From Bacteroides sp. 519 (GTDB lineage: Bacteria > Bacteroidota > Bacteroidia > Bacteroidales > Bacteroidaceae), in the NCBI RefSeq assembly GCF_010500955.1, contig NZ_QVMJ01000001.1, forward strand, positions 400,446 to 464,445: a DNA stretch of 64,000 nt. Reading direction: 5' to 3'. This document shows, one piece after another, positions 26,324 to 34,377 of the stretch (its first letter is position 1; each line of letters begins with the position of its first letter). The notes below the pieces were generated by a model, which saw only the letters and a list, made by a program, of their open reading frames with translations, was not told the DNA's origin and searched no databases. The position numbers were made by a program, and so were the translations under genes.

Positions 26324-26383
26324 TAAACTAAATATGAATTACAATAAATTTAATATGAATTAAAAAGACCTCCCCTTTGCGAG

Positions 26384-26460
26384 GCCGCATGGTTCAACCG
26401 GAACGGTTGTTAATCTTGGTAGCCCGTTGCTTTAGCTTCGGGATCATAAGATGGCATAAT
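26384..26460. repeat. 77-bp dispersed repeat, copy 1
   Basis: Starts GCCGCATGGTTCAACCGGAA and ends AAGATGGCATAAT. It is nearly identical (two differences seen) to 56225-56301. Here it stands upstream of the recombinase gene; the second copy lies between two fimbrial genes. Confidence 0.9.
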
Positions 26461-26631
26461 CAATGCATGCCGAAGGTATGCTATCTTGATAATTACAATC
26501 TGTAACTAAACCAAAGAGCCGGTACAAGATTTTCTTCTTCCTTTTCTTTCTTATATCCTTTAAACTTCTTTTTTTTGTTATTGTTAAGTATATAGTTTAG
26601 TCTGAATTCTTTCAGGAGTTAATCAATTAAA

Positions 26632-27627
26632 ATGAAAAAAAGGATGAGTCTATCAGAATTTGTAATTGGATTAGCCGACGATTATAAGCTTCATGGGCGT
26701 TATCGTACAGCTGAGACCTATTTAACTACCTTGCGTAGTATGTTGTTGTTTCATAAAAATGAAATTGAATTACACAATTGTTTTGCTCCGGATTGGTTGC
26801 TTGCCTATCAAAAGCACCTGATCAATTCCGGCCTGAGCCAGAATACTGTTGTATTCTATATATCGCATGTTCGTGCCATGTATAATAAAGCAGTAAAAAA
26901 CGGTCTTGTTGAATCCCAATCCGGTTTGTTCGATCACTTGCACACCAAAACAGTTCCAACTTTGAAGCGTGCCGTATCAGGCAAAGTTATTTCTACAATC
27001 AGCGAAGCCGACTTTAGTAGTAATTCTGGTTTAGAATTTGCCCGCGATATGTTTATGCTCAGTTTCTATCTTCAGGGCATTGCCTATATAGATTTAGCCC
27101 ATTTGCTTAAAACCGATGTTTATAACAATAATACAATTGTTTATCGGCGGCGTAAAACCACTTCAACTGTTCATGTAGCAGTCGATTCGGTTGCTTTGAA
27201 AATTATCCGGAAGTACGAGAGTAAAACAGCTAACTTGCCTTACCTTTTGCCAATACTTAATAGCACCAATGCGGAAGATACACAACGTTTGTACTCCAGT
27301 TCGCTTCGTACATATAACCGGCGACTAAAGAAAATAGCTGCGCAGTTAAACATCGAAGAGAACCTTACCTCGTATGTATCCCGACACAGTTGGGCCACTA
27401 TAGCCTATCACGAGGGGGTTCCTACTGCTGTTATTAGCCAAGCTATGGGGCATCAAAGCGAAGAGGTTACCCATGTTTACCTTAAATCCTTTGATCAACC
27501 TATTCTGTTACGTGCCAATCAGGCAGTTATAAATGCTGTTTTAAAAATGAGTAGTAAGCAACAAGTGCAATCTAAGAAGAATAAACCACCTCGTTCTAAT
27601 TGGCAGAATGATGCTTCGGGTGGTTAA
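26632..27627 (+). CDS. tyrosine recombinase, putative invertase of the adjacent fimbrial promoter
   Basis: 331 aa. SAM-like N-terminal domain about 5-100 (GRYRTAETYLTTLRSM, SGLSQNTVVFYISHVRAMYN); catalytic domain about 115-305. Visible catalytic elements are Lys in YRRRKTTSTVHV, VSRHSWATIAYHEGVP (His, Arg), MGHQSEEVTHVYLKSF (His, nucleophile Tyr). At the first Arg position related invertases have LRGM-type sequence, while this protein has YLQGIAYIDL (Gln 148). It ends 24 bp before the left repeat of the inverton, the usual arrangement for a dedicated invertase. It is a paralogue of 61510-62487. An AGGAG ribosome site precedes the ATG. Confidence 0.92.
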   Translation: MKKRMSLSEFVIGLADDYKLHGRYRTAETYLTTLRSMLLFHKNEIELHNCFAPDWLLAYQKHLINSGLSQNTVVFYISHVRAMYNKAVKNGLVESQSGLFDHLHTKTVPTLKRAVSGKVISTISEADFSSNSGLEFARDMFMLSFYLQGIAYIDLAHLLKTDVYNNNTIVYRRRKTTSTVHVAVDSVALKIIRKYESKTANLPYLLPILNSTNAEDTQRLYSSSLRTYNRRLKKIAAQLNIEENLTSYVSRHSWATIAYHEGVPTAVISQAMGHQSEEVTHVYLKSFDQPILLRANQAVINAVLKMSSKQQVQSKKNKPPRSNWQNDASGG

Positions 27628-27650
27628 TAATGATTACACGACTTGGGTCT

Positions 27651-28063
27651 GTCTCTTGTTAGAAGATGGACATTGAATCTGTTGCAAAGATAGGCTAAAT
27701 AGATGAATTGGCCAATAGTTAGCGAATAAATGCCAATTTTTCTTTTATCGAAGTTTAGTAACAGGATTATACAGTTACTACTTAATATATAATACAGATG
27801 AAGAAATATGATTACGATCAAATTATTCTTCACTCGATTCTTTAACTCTAATTAACGCAAATTGTTGTATAATCCTCCTTTTTCCTTCCAATTTCGCATA
27901 CTTCCCCCTACCCAAATGCTTTTGGGGTCTTATTATTAAAAAAAGCAATAAAAATCAAAGTGTAATAGACAGCCTTTGATGATAATATTCAACAATTAAT
28001 GTTGCATATTACGAATTGGCTTTGTGGTCTTAGTTGCTCGCTGTCCATCTTCTAACAAGAGAC
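27651..28063. other. invertible promoter segment (inverton 1) with perfect 22-bp inverted repeats
   Basis: IRL 27651-27672 (GTCTCTTGTTAGAAGATGGA then CA) and IRR 28042-28063 are exact inverted copies enclosing 369 bp. The only promoter-like signal inside faces left. Inversion would place it facing the operon that starts at 28097, 33 bp beyond IRR. The interior has no convincing gene. The recombinase gene abuts the left side. Confidence 0.9.
27685..27715 (-). promoter_or_regulatory. invertible promoter of fimbrial locus 1, currently facing away (OFF)
   Basis: Minus-strand -7 TATCTTTG (27685-27692) and -33 TTG (27713-27715) with a 20-bp spacer, an ideal Bacteroidetes promoter. The -7 is 12 bp from IRL. 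In this orientation transcripts would run into the 3' end of the recombinase gene in antisense. Confidence 0.85.
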
Positions 28064-28096
28064 GGACTTTTAAACGACTAACGACTGATAGACGCG

Positions 28097-28435
28097 ATGC
28101 TTAACGAAAAAACCTTGTACTTAATTTATCTGCTTCATAAAGCCAATACACTATGTGCAGATACCAACTTATCTATGTTCCGTACTGAGAAACGACGTAA
28201 TGCTGTTTTAGAGCGTGTTCGTTTACGTAGTTATCTGGAAGGGGCTAAGAGTAATATTGACAACGAAACATTGACTAATATCCTTCTTAGTCTGCGTAAA
28301 GTGGTTGATTCTCCTTTCATTCCTACTGAATCAAAACGCGAGTTTCCCCGTAGTGTTTTACAGTTTAACCGTAGCTTTAAGCACTGGTTATCAGGGGTAA
28401 AATCTTCGTCCGAAGTGTTAAATGCTAAAAAGTAA
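28097..28435 (+). CDS. 112-aa helical protein, first gene of fimbrial locus 1
   Basis: MLNEKTLYLIYLLHKANTLC...RSVLQFNRSFKHWLSGVKSS; all-helical, basic, no signal peptide. A paralogue holds the same place at 62948-63283 (MLNKRTLYVIYLLHKADELC). No family is recognised. A cytoplasmic, possibly regulatory role is suggested by its position directly after the inverton in both loci. Its 3' end overlaps the longer DUF3575 frame but lies 19 bp before the preferred start. Confidence 0.75.
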   Translation: MLNEKTLYLIYLLHKANTLCADTNLSMFRTEKRRNAVLERVRLRSYLEGAKSNIDNETLTNILLSLRKVVDSPFIPTESKREFPRSVLQFNRSFKHWLSGVKSSSEVLNAKK

Positions 28436-28454
28436 AAAAGTAAATCGTAATCTC

Positions 28455-29051
28455 ATGACCCGAATAATACTGATATTCATCCTTGTTTTCACGCTGGCCT
28501 CAGGGGTAGCTCGCAGCCAGGAAGTTTTCCCTTATCGCCTTTACGATCCAATTCCAAGTATCGCAGTGAAGAGTAATCTTCTTTACGATGTAAGCTTGGG
28601 GCTGAATCTTGGCGTTGAGTTAAAACTCAATAAGCGTTTTACCCTTGATGTGCCGGTAATCTACAACCCTATAAGTTTCAAGGACAACACCAAGTGGAAA
28701 AACCTAACCGTTCAACCCGAAGTTCGCTACTGGCTTTGCGAGTCGTTTGTAGGTCACTTCTTTGGTGTTCATGGTCACTATTCCAATTTTAATGTAGGTA
28801 ACATAGGTTTCATTAGCGGCTTAAAAGACCACCGCTACCGCGGTTGGCTAGCTGGTGGAGGCGTTTCGTGGGGTTACCATTGGTTGCTATCTCCCCGTTG
28901 GTCCATGGAAGCCACTGTTGGCTTTGGCTATGCCTATATTGATTACGAAAAGTTCGAAGCACCCAAGTGCGGGCCAAAGCTCGACGAGGGTACTACACAC
29001 TACGTTGGCCCTACTAAGATTGGGTTGAGTTTGATTTATTTCTTGAAATGA
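28455..29051 (+). CDS. DUF3575 outer-membrane beta-barrel protein
   Basis: 198 aa from MTRIILIFILVFTLASGVAR; the start is chosen because the paralogue at 63308 begins at the matching MTRI codon, though an ATG 33 bp upstream is open. Signal peptide to about residue 23, then alternating amphipathic strands (VKSNLLYDVSLGLNLGVELK, NLTVQPEVRYWLCE, GGGVSWGYHWLLS, VGPTKIGLSLIYFLK) typical of DUF3575. These proteins accompany DUF3868 proteins in Bacteroidales fimbrial operons, probably in the outer membrane. Confidence 0.88.
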   Translation: MTRIILIFILVFTLASGVARSQEVFPYRLYDPIPSIAVKSNLLYDVSLGLNLGVELKLNKRFTLDVPVIYNPISFKDNTKWKNLTVQPEVRYWLCESFVGHFFGVHGHYSNFNVGNIGFISGLKDHRYRGWLAGGGVSWGYHWLLSPRWSMEATVGFGYAYIDYEKFEAPKCGPKLDEGTTHYVGPTKIGLSLIYFLK

Positions 29052-29068
29052 AAATGAAGCTACTGATT

Positions 29069-29187
29069 TTTGAAACGCAGATTAACGCGAATTAACGCAG
29101 ATTAATCTCTAATTGGTAATTGCCAAAGTAATTATGAACACTTGCTTAAAATAATCTGCGTTAATCCGCGTTAATCTGCGTTTCAAA
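29069..29187. repeat. inverted repeat (GAAACGCAGATTAACGC type) inside the operon
   Basis: 36-nt arms 29069-29104 and 29152-29187 with one mismatch. It lies between the DUF3575 and DUF3868 genes. The same sequence begins at the same place in locus 2 (63922 on). A third member lies at 42451-42521. Confidence 0.9.
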
Positions 29188-29199
29188 CAAAAAAATAAC

Positions 29200-30738
29200 A
29201 TGAAGATGAAAAATAAAAATAAACTGAGTCGTTACCTACCATACGGCATCGTAACTCAAAACTCAAAACTCAAAACTCATTACTTTATAACCTTTATAAC
29301 CCTTTTTATAACCTTTTATTCTGTTCCCGTCACCGCCCAAAATTACAAAGGCTCCGTTTACGTAGAGTCGACCGAGTTTTCCGAGCGCAACGACAGTTTA
29401 ATTGTTTGTTTCAACGTAAATGTTGAGGCTAGTGCTGTGCCTAACTGTTCGGGCATGTATTTTACCCCCGAGCTTCGAAATGGTAAAAACACCCTCGATC
29501 TTCCTTATGTACAGCTAAATGGTAAAACCCGCAGCAAAATTAACAGCCGTTGGTTTATGGTTGCCAGCAACGAATGGCTTGCGCTTTACGATGCACCCCA
29601 AATGATTGTTAACACCAATAAATATACCGACGAGAGTATGAGCTACCAGATTGCTATCCCTTACGAACGTTGGATGGATAATGCAAGTTTGTTTCTTCGT
29701 CAGGAGTTGATAGGTTGTCGTAGTCAGGTAAATATGTATACCTATAAGTTGAGCGATCGTGTAAAACTTGCTCCTCGTCCCCCTTACGAAGTACAATCGC
29801 TGGTTGCTCTTGTTGATCCTAAAGTTGAAGTAAAAACCCGCAACAGACAAGGAAGTGCTTTTCTTGACTTTCAGGTTGGTCGTTCGGCAATACTTCCCGA
29901 CTTCCGTCGGAACCCGGTTGAGTTAGGAAAAATCAACAATGCTTTCCTTGAAGTAATGAGCGATCAGGATGCCGAAATAACCGGTTTGTTTATTGAAGGT
30001 TATGCCTCGCCCGAAGGCAAATACGCCAGCAACGAGAAATTGGCTCGCGAACGTGCCACTGCCTTGAAAGATTATATAAAGAATCATTATATGCTGGCCG
30101 AAAATCTGTTTACCGTTCGCTCCATTGGCGAAGACTGGGCAGGTCTGAAAAGTAAGATTGAAGAGAGCAACCTTACCCAGAAAGAACAGATCTTAGCTAT
30201 TATTGACAGCAGTGCCGATCCCGATGCCAAAGAAGCCCGTTTGAAAGGCTTATCGGTTTACAATGCTTTGCTTCGTGATGTTTTCCCCGAACTGCGTCGT
30301 GTAGAATATCAGATTGATTACGCAGTACGTAGTTACACCACTACCGAAGCCCGTCAGCTGATGAACACTAACCCCGAAAACCTGTCGCATCTGGAACTCT
30401 ACAGTGTAGCTTTGGAGTACGGTAAAGGCACTGCCGAATATAAAAAGATTATTATGGAAACCATTCCTAAATACTTCGACAGCGACCCCGTAGCTTTGAA
30501 TAACGCCGCTGCCCTGTTGATAGAGAATGGTGAAGAAAACACCGCCCTGCGATTATTAGAAAAAGCTCCCGCTTTGCCCGAAGCCTGGAACAACCTGGGT
30601 ATTATTTACATGCTACGTGGAGAACTGGATAAAGCCGAAGACTTATTAAACCAAGCTTCTATTGGTGGAGTAACCGAAGCTGCCCACAACTTGCAAGAGT
30701 TGGCAAAGAAGAGAGAAGACGAATTGAAACGGAAATAA
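29200..30738 (+). CDS. DUF3868 / OmpA-like / TPR fimbrial assembly protein
   Basis: 512 aa. An unusual N-terminus (about 47 residues to VPVTAQ) includes a tandem ACTCAAA DNA repeat (29257-29280) before the hydrophobic signal. Residues about 50-210 are the DUF3868 domain (YVESTEFSERNDSLIVCFNV), about 245-370 an OmpA-like peptidoglycan-binding domain (GLFIEGYASPEGKYASNEKL), and about 400-512 TPR helices (LPEAWNNLGIIYMLRGELDK). It likely anchors or guides fimbrial assembly at the outer membrane together with the DUF3575 protein. Confidence 0.88.
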   Translation: MKMKNKNKLSRYLPYGIVTQNSKLKTHYFITFITLFITFYSVPVTAQNYKGSVYVESTEFSERNDSLIVCFNVNVEASAVPNCSGMYFTPELRNGKNTLDLPYVQLNGKTRSKINSRWFMVASNEWLALYDAPQMIVNTNKYTDESMSYQIAIPYERWMDNASLFLRQELIGCRSQVNMYTYKLSDRVKLAPRPPYEVQSLVALVDPKVEVKTRNRQGSAFLDFQVGRSAILPDFRRNPVELGKINNAFLEVMSDQDAEITGLFIEGYASPEGKYASNEKLARERATALKDYIKNHYMLAENLFTVRSIGEDWAGLKSKIEESNLTQKEQILAIIDSSADPDAKEARLKGLSVYNALLRDVFPELRRVEYQIDYAVRSYTTTEARQLMNTNPENLSHLELYSVALEYGKGTAEYKKIIMETIPKYFDSDPVALNNAAALLIENGEENTALRLLEKAPALPEAWNNLGIIYMLRGELDKAEDLLNQASIGGVTEAAHNLQELAKKREDELKRK

Positions 30739-30739
30739 T

Positions 30740-30906
30740 AATGTGCCAATGTGCTAATATGCCAATGTGCCAATTGGCTGCGCATAATTAATCAATTACA
30801 TAATTACATTCCTATTGGCACATTTTTACATTGGCATATTATCCTATTGACACATTATCCTATTGGCATATTAGCATATTGGCACATTATCCTATTGGCA
30901 CATTAG
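30740..30906. repeat. TGCCAATGTGC / GCACATTGGCA repeat cluster
   Basis: Short units such as GTGCCAATGTGC, GCTAATATGCC and TATTGGCACATT alternate in direct and inverted order. Related units form a second cluster at 51970-52150, which shares AATTGGCTGCGC. Confidence 0.8.
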
Positions 30907-30911
30907 ATTTT

Positions 30912-32576
30912 ATGAGAGAGAGAAATTTATACCTATACCTGCTTTGTACCCTGTTGTTTGTATTAGCCTCCTGTGGCACTAACAACACCCGTAAACGCCA
31001 TCTAACAGAACGCTTGTTTCTGGAGCGTAGTCGCATTACTATTACCCATCCGGGCGTACGTCCGGGGCAAGGTACTGGTAGTCAGGGACCGATGGTGTTG
31101 AACGAACAGGTAAACTACAGTGAACAGCCACAACTCGCAAACATTAACGATAACAATCCGGACGAATCCCGGTTGGATACCAATAAAGTATACACGCTGT
31201 CTCAGGTAACCGTTACTTCGCGTGCCCGCTTTGCCCCCGTGCGCGAAGGGCAGGTTAACATAGATTTTATTATCCATGTTCCCGAGGCCTACCTATCCGA
31301 CGATTTTCAATTAACCATTACCCCCGAGCTGATTACTCCCGATTCGGTAGTAAACCTTGACGATGTGGTGTTGCGTGGTAAAAACTTTATCGAACTACAG
31401 AAAAAAGACTATGAACGTTTTCAGCAATACCTGGATGGAATTATTGATCCTTCGGCCTACGACTCTGCTTTTGTGAACCACCGTGGGGTGAACCGTGAAC
31501 TGGGTAAGCGTCGTCAAACAGAACTCGACTCTTACTACAACAAATGGGCACTGATGCAGGAATACCGCGACTGGCGCAACACCCAACAAGCCAAATACGA
31601 TGCCTATAACGTAAAACACAGTGAAGAATTACGCCAGAAGCTGATAAAGCACGAACAGAAGTACCGGCCACAGTTTAACCGCCGACTAGCTATGCGTGCC
31701 GACACCACCGAGCTGGGCCGTAAATACCGTGCAGAACGTAAGAAGATCATTGCATCGTCGCCCGTAAAACGGCAGATAACATTGGATGCCATTCCTGTGC
31801 AGTATCGTGAGTTTTACTTCAAAAACATCACTCCCGAAGATCTGGGCCCATTGCTACCGCGCGACAAAGACTCCATTGCACTGGCCAACGAGTATCTGTT
31901 ACACGATAAAATAGCTGCTAACGAGGCAAGAGGTTCGCGCCAGCAAGAGGTGTTTAAGTACATGGTGCCTGCACCTTACCGTCCGGATGCCCATTACAGT
32001 ACAACCATTGTTCCGGGTAAAAACTACAGCTACCGCTACACGCGTACCTATCCGGTAACGGCTGGTATGAAGAACCTGAAACTAACTCTTGGTGGTAACA
32101 TTACCGCAGTAGACCGCAGCTACTATAAAATACAATATATAGATACGTTAAGCTACGTAATATCCTCGATGGACGAGCTGGCCGATGGCAGCTTGCTGGG
32201 TAACCCAGCCTTCACAGCCGATCAGCGTACCGAATATATGCACGCCCTGAAACTGTTGAGGAACCGCGAATACCAACGCGCCCTGAATATATTGAGCGAT
32301 TATGATGATTACAATACCGCTGTAGCACTAACCTGTTTGGGATATAACGGCCGGGCATACAATATGCTTGCTACCCTGCCTCAAACAGCAAACACACACT
32401 ACCTGGCCGCCATTTTATGTAGCCGGTTGAAGGAAATGCAGGCCGCAGTTGATCATCTGATGGAAGCTTGCCGACTGGATCCGGGCAAGATAAACAGGGC
32501 GCAGCGCGATCCGGAGATCAGTAAGATGATACAGGATTATAATTTACAAGAACACCTTAATGCAATTGAAAATTGA
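30912..32576 (+). CDS. fimbrial-locus lipoprotein with C-terminal TPR-like repeats
   Basis: 554 aa from MRERNLYLYLLCTLLFVLAS-C (lipobox LASC). The frame is open 27 codons further upstream but that part is translated repeat DNA. A beta-rich N-terminal half (VTVTSRARFAPVREGQVNID, then an acidic-basic helical stretch about 190-260) is followed by helices of TPR type (HALKLLRNREYQRALNILSD, LMEACRLDPGKINRAQ). It probably sits on the outer membrane and helps build the pilus. The family was not named with certainty. Confidence 0.75.
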   Translation: MRERNLYLYLLCTLLFVLASCGTNNTRKRHLTERLFLERSRITITHPGVRPGQGTGSQGPMVLNEQVNYSEQPQLANINDNNPDESRLDTNKVYTLSQVTVTSRARFAPVREGQVNIDFIIHVPEAYLSDDFQLTITPELITPDSVVNLDDVVLRGKNFIELQKKDYERFQQYLDGIIDPSAYDSAFVNHRGVNRELGKRRQTELDSYYNKWALMQEYRDWRNTQQAKYDAYNVKHSEELRQKLIKHEQKYRPQFNRRLAMRADTTELGRKYRAERKKIIASSPVKRQITLDAIPVQYREFYFKNITPEDLGPLLPRDKDSIALANEYLLHDKIAANEARGSRQQEVFKYMVPAPYRPDAHYSTTIVPGKNYSYRYTRTYPVTAGMKNLKLTLGGNITAVDRSYYKIQYIDTLSYVISSMDELADGSLLGNPAFTADQRTEYMHALKLLRNREYQRALNILSDYDDYNTAVALTCLGYNGRAYNMLATLPQTANTHYLAAILCSRLKEMQAAVDHLMEACRLDPGKINRAQRDPEISKMIQDYNLQEHLNAIEN

Positions 32577-32663
32577 GAATTGCCATGCGGATGGTATTTA
32601 GACAGAAGAACAAAAGAACAATCGGGGAAACCCATAATTATTTATTAACCAATAAACAAAAAG

Positions 32664-34280
32664 ATGAAAATGAAAATGAATTTTAAGTATGCAATGATGG
32701 CAGCTGCAATTTCTTTGGGATTTGCAAGTTGTTCAAATGACCCGGTGGCGGACAAAGACCCCATCGTTGACGCTCAGGAAGCCTATATCAGCTTTAAAGT
32801 AAAACAAGCTGGCGAAGCTACACGTGCGGTTTCCAGATATATTGCAACAGATGAAGAAAAAGCAGTTTACACATCAAAAGTGTATGTGTTTAACTCGAAC
32901 AAAGTATTGCAACAGATTGTAGATTTGGATGTAAATTCAACAAACGATGGTGCTGAAAAGATTTTCAAAACTACTGTAGGTAATCACTATTTTCTTGCTG
33001 TTGCCAACGAACCGGTAATTCCGGTAGCTCTTGGTACTAGCTTAGACAATTTGGTTGAGGTAGTCAACAATTTGAATATGGCTAAGTTCTCGACCTTCCT
33101 TGACCCTTGCGATGGCGATGGTAACTTTACTGGCAAAACAGGAACAGGTTTCTTTATGACCAGTGGTGTTAATGTTGACGAAGGTACTAACAGATGGTAC
33201 AAAACTATCGACTACTGGGAACAAGAAATTGTTGCAGCAAAAGATCCTGCAACCAGTACTGTTACAGTTGCTGATATCGATCCTAAAAACCGTGTTGTAG
33301 TGCCTATTGGCCGTGCAATGGGAAAAACTGTTGTTACAATGGATGCTAGCAAGTACGATGTGAAGAACGACAAAGGCGAAGTGCTTGGTAAAATTGAAAC
33401 TCCTGAGTACGCGTTGGCAAATAATCCGGATGACATGTATTATTTCCCATTCTTTGGTACATTGCAAAGATTCCAAACTCCACAATGGACAAACTTCAAC
33501 AAAACTACAGCTCCTCAAACCTATTGGCCTGCTTTGCATGCTGCCGATTTTGGTGATGTATCTGTATATGGTGAATATGGAGTTGATGCTATCAATGAAG
33601 TTTTTGGATACAGAAATGTTCCAACAAAACCGGCTCATGCTATGAGTGGTGCTGAAATTACAGAATCAGCTTTCTATGTTGTAGAAAACACCAATGAAGT
33701 TCCTACTTATGGTAATGCAACTATTGCTCAGGTAAAAACTAAATTTGTACCCGATGCTGCTGCTTGGGAAGATGCAGCTGTAACAGGTACTTTCTACCGT
33801 GTTTGGTTGCAACATGATGCTACTACCGGCGATGGAGAATTTGTGACTAAAACAAAACAAGGTTTCTGGGGAAGCAAATCAGCTATTTACGCAGCTTATG
33901 GTGTAGCTGATGATGCTGGACTTAAAGCTTTGGATATGTATATTAACGAATATACAGATGGTTATTGTTGGTATATGATTCCTTTGCGTAACACATACCT
34001 GCAACCTAATGATACAGATAAACAAAGGAACAACGATGCTATTGTTTACAGTGTAATGCGTAACCATTTCTATGATGTTACTGTAAACAGCATAACCGAT
34101 TGTGGTTATCCTGGTCCTGGTGGTAAAAACATAGGAGATCCAGATCAACCAGGTCCTGGTGATGAAACAGATCCAACCGACCCATTGGATCCGGAAGGAA
34201 CTCCTTTCATTCATGTATCTATCGAAGTTAAAGACTGGGTATGGGTTAGCCAGGGCGAAGATCTTGGTATCCGTGACTAA
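32664..34280 (+). CDS. Mfa1-like major fimbrial subunit (type V pilin)
   Basis: 538 aa lipoprotein precursor: signal up to FASC (MKMKMNFKYAMMAAAISLGF-ASC), then a Mfa1/FimA N-terminal domain (SKVYVFNSNKVLQQIVDLDV). The motif EATRAVSRY offers an Arg site for the gingipain-like protease step known for type V pilins. A Pro/Gly/Asp-rich linker (PGPGGKNIGDPDQPGPGDE) precedes a C-terminal HVSIEVKDWVWVSQGEDL strand typical of Mfa1-type donor strands. It is followed by a stable hairpin (34319-34340) that may set its abundance over downstream genes. Confidence 0.88.
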   Translation: MKMKMNFKYAMMAAAISLGFASCSNDPVADKDPIVDAQEAYISFKVKQAGEATRAVSRYIATDEEKAVYTSKVYVFNSNKVLQQIVDLDVNSTNDGAEKIFKTTVGNHYFLAVANEPVIPVALGTSLDNLVEVVNNLNMAKFSTFLDPCDGDGNFTGKTGTGFFMTSGVNVDEGTNRWYKTIDYWEQEIVAAKDPATSTVTVADIDPKNRVVVPIGRAMGKTVVTMDASKYDVKNDKGEVLGKIETPEYALANNPDDMYYFPFFGTLQRFQTPQWTNFNKTTAPQTYWPALHAADFGDVSVYGEYGVDAINEVFGYRNVPTKPAHAMSGAEITESAFYVVENTNEVPTYGNATIAQVKTKFVPDAAAWEDAAVTGTFYRVWLQHDATTGDGEFVTKTKQGFWGSKSAIYAAYGVADDAGLKALDMYINEYTDGYCWYMIPLRNTYLQPNDTDKQRNNDAIVYSVMRNHFYDVTVNSITDCGYPGPGGKNIGDPDQPGPGDETDPTDPLDPEGTPFIHVSIEVKDWVWVSQGEDLGIRD

Positions 34281-34318
34281 TCTTGTTATCAACGGCCTCT
34301 AGGCCCTATTCAATTCAA

Positions 34319-34340
34319 CCCCAGGCCAATGTGCCTGGGG
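34319..34340 (+). promoter_or_regulatory. strong hairpin between major-pilin and anchor genes
   Basis: CCCCAGGC, six-base loop, GCCTGGGG: eight perfect, GC-rich base pairs without a U-run. It ends one base before an ATG at 34342, which argues that the real start of the next gene is 34378. It could protect the 3' end of the pilin transcript or attenuate downstream expression. Confidence 0.75.
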
Positions 34341-34377
34341 TATGAAAACACACCTCCACAGTGATAAAAAAAACATT

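Noticed and set aside
27624..27833. 69-codon minus-strand frame inside inverton 1
   Set aside because: It crosses the left inverted repeat and promoter, has no family resemblance, and would be cut by inversion.
33042..33638. 198-codon frame antisense to the major pilin gene
   Set aside because: Low-complexity shadow of a conserved coding sequence; no start context or family.
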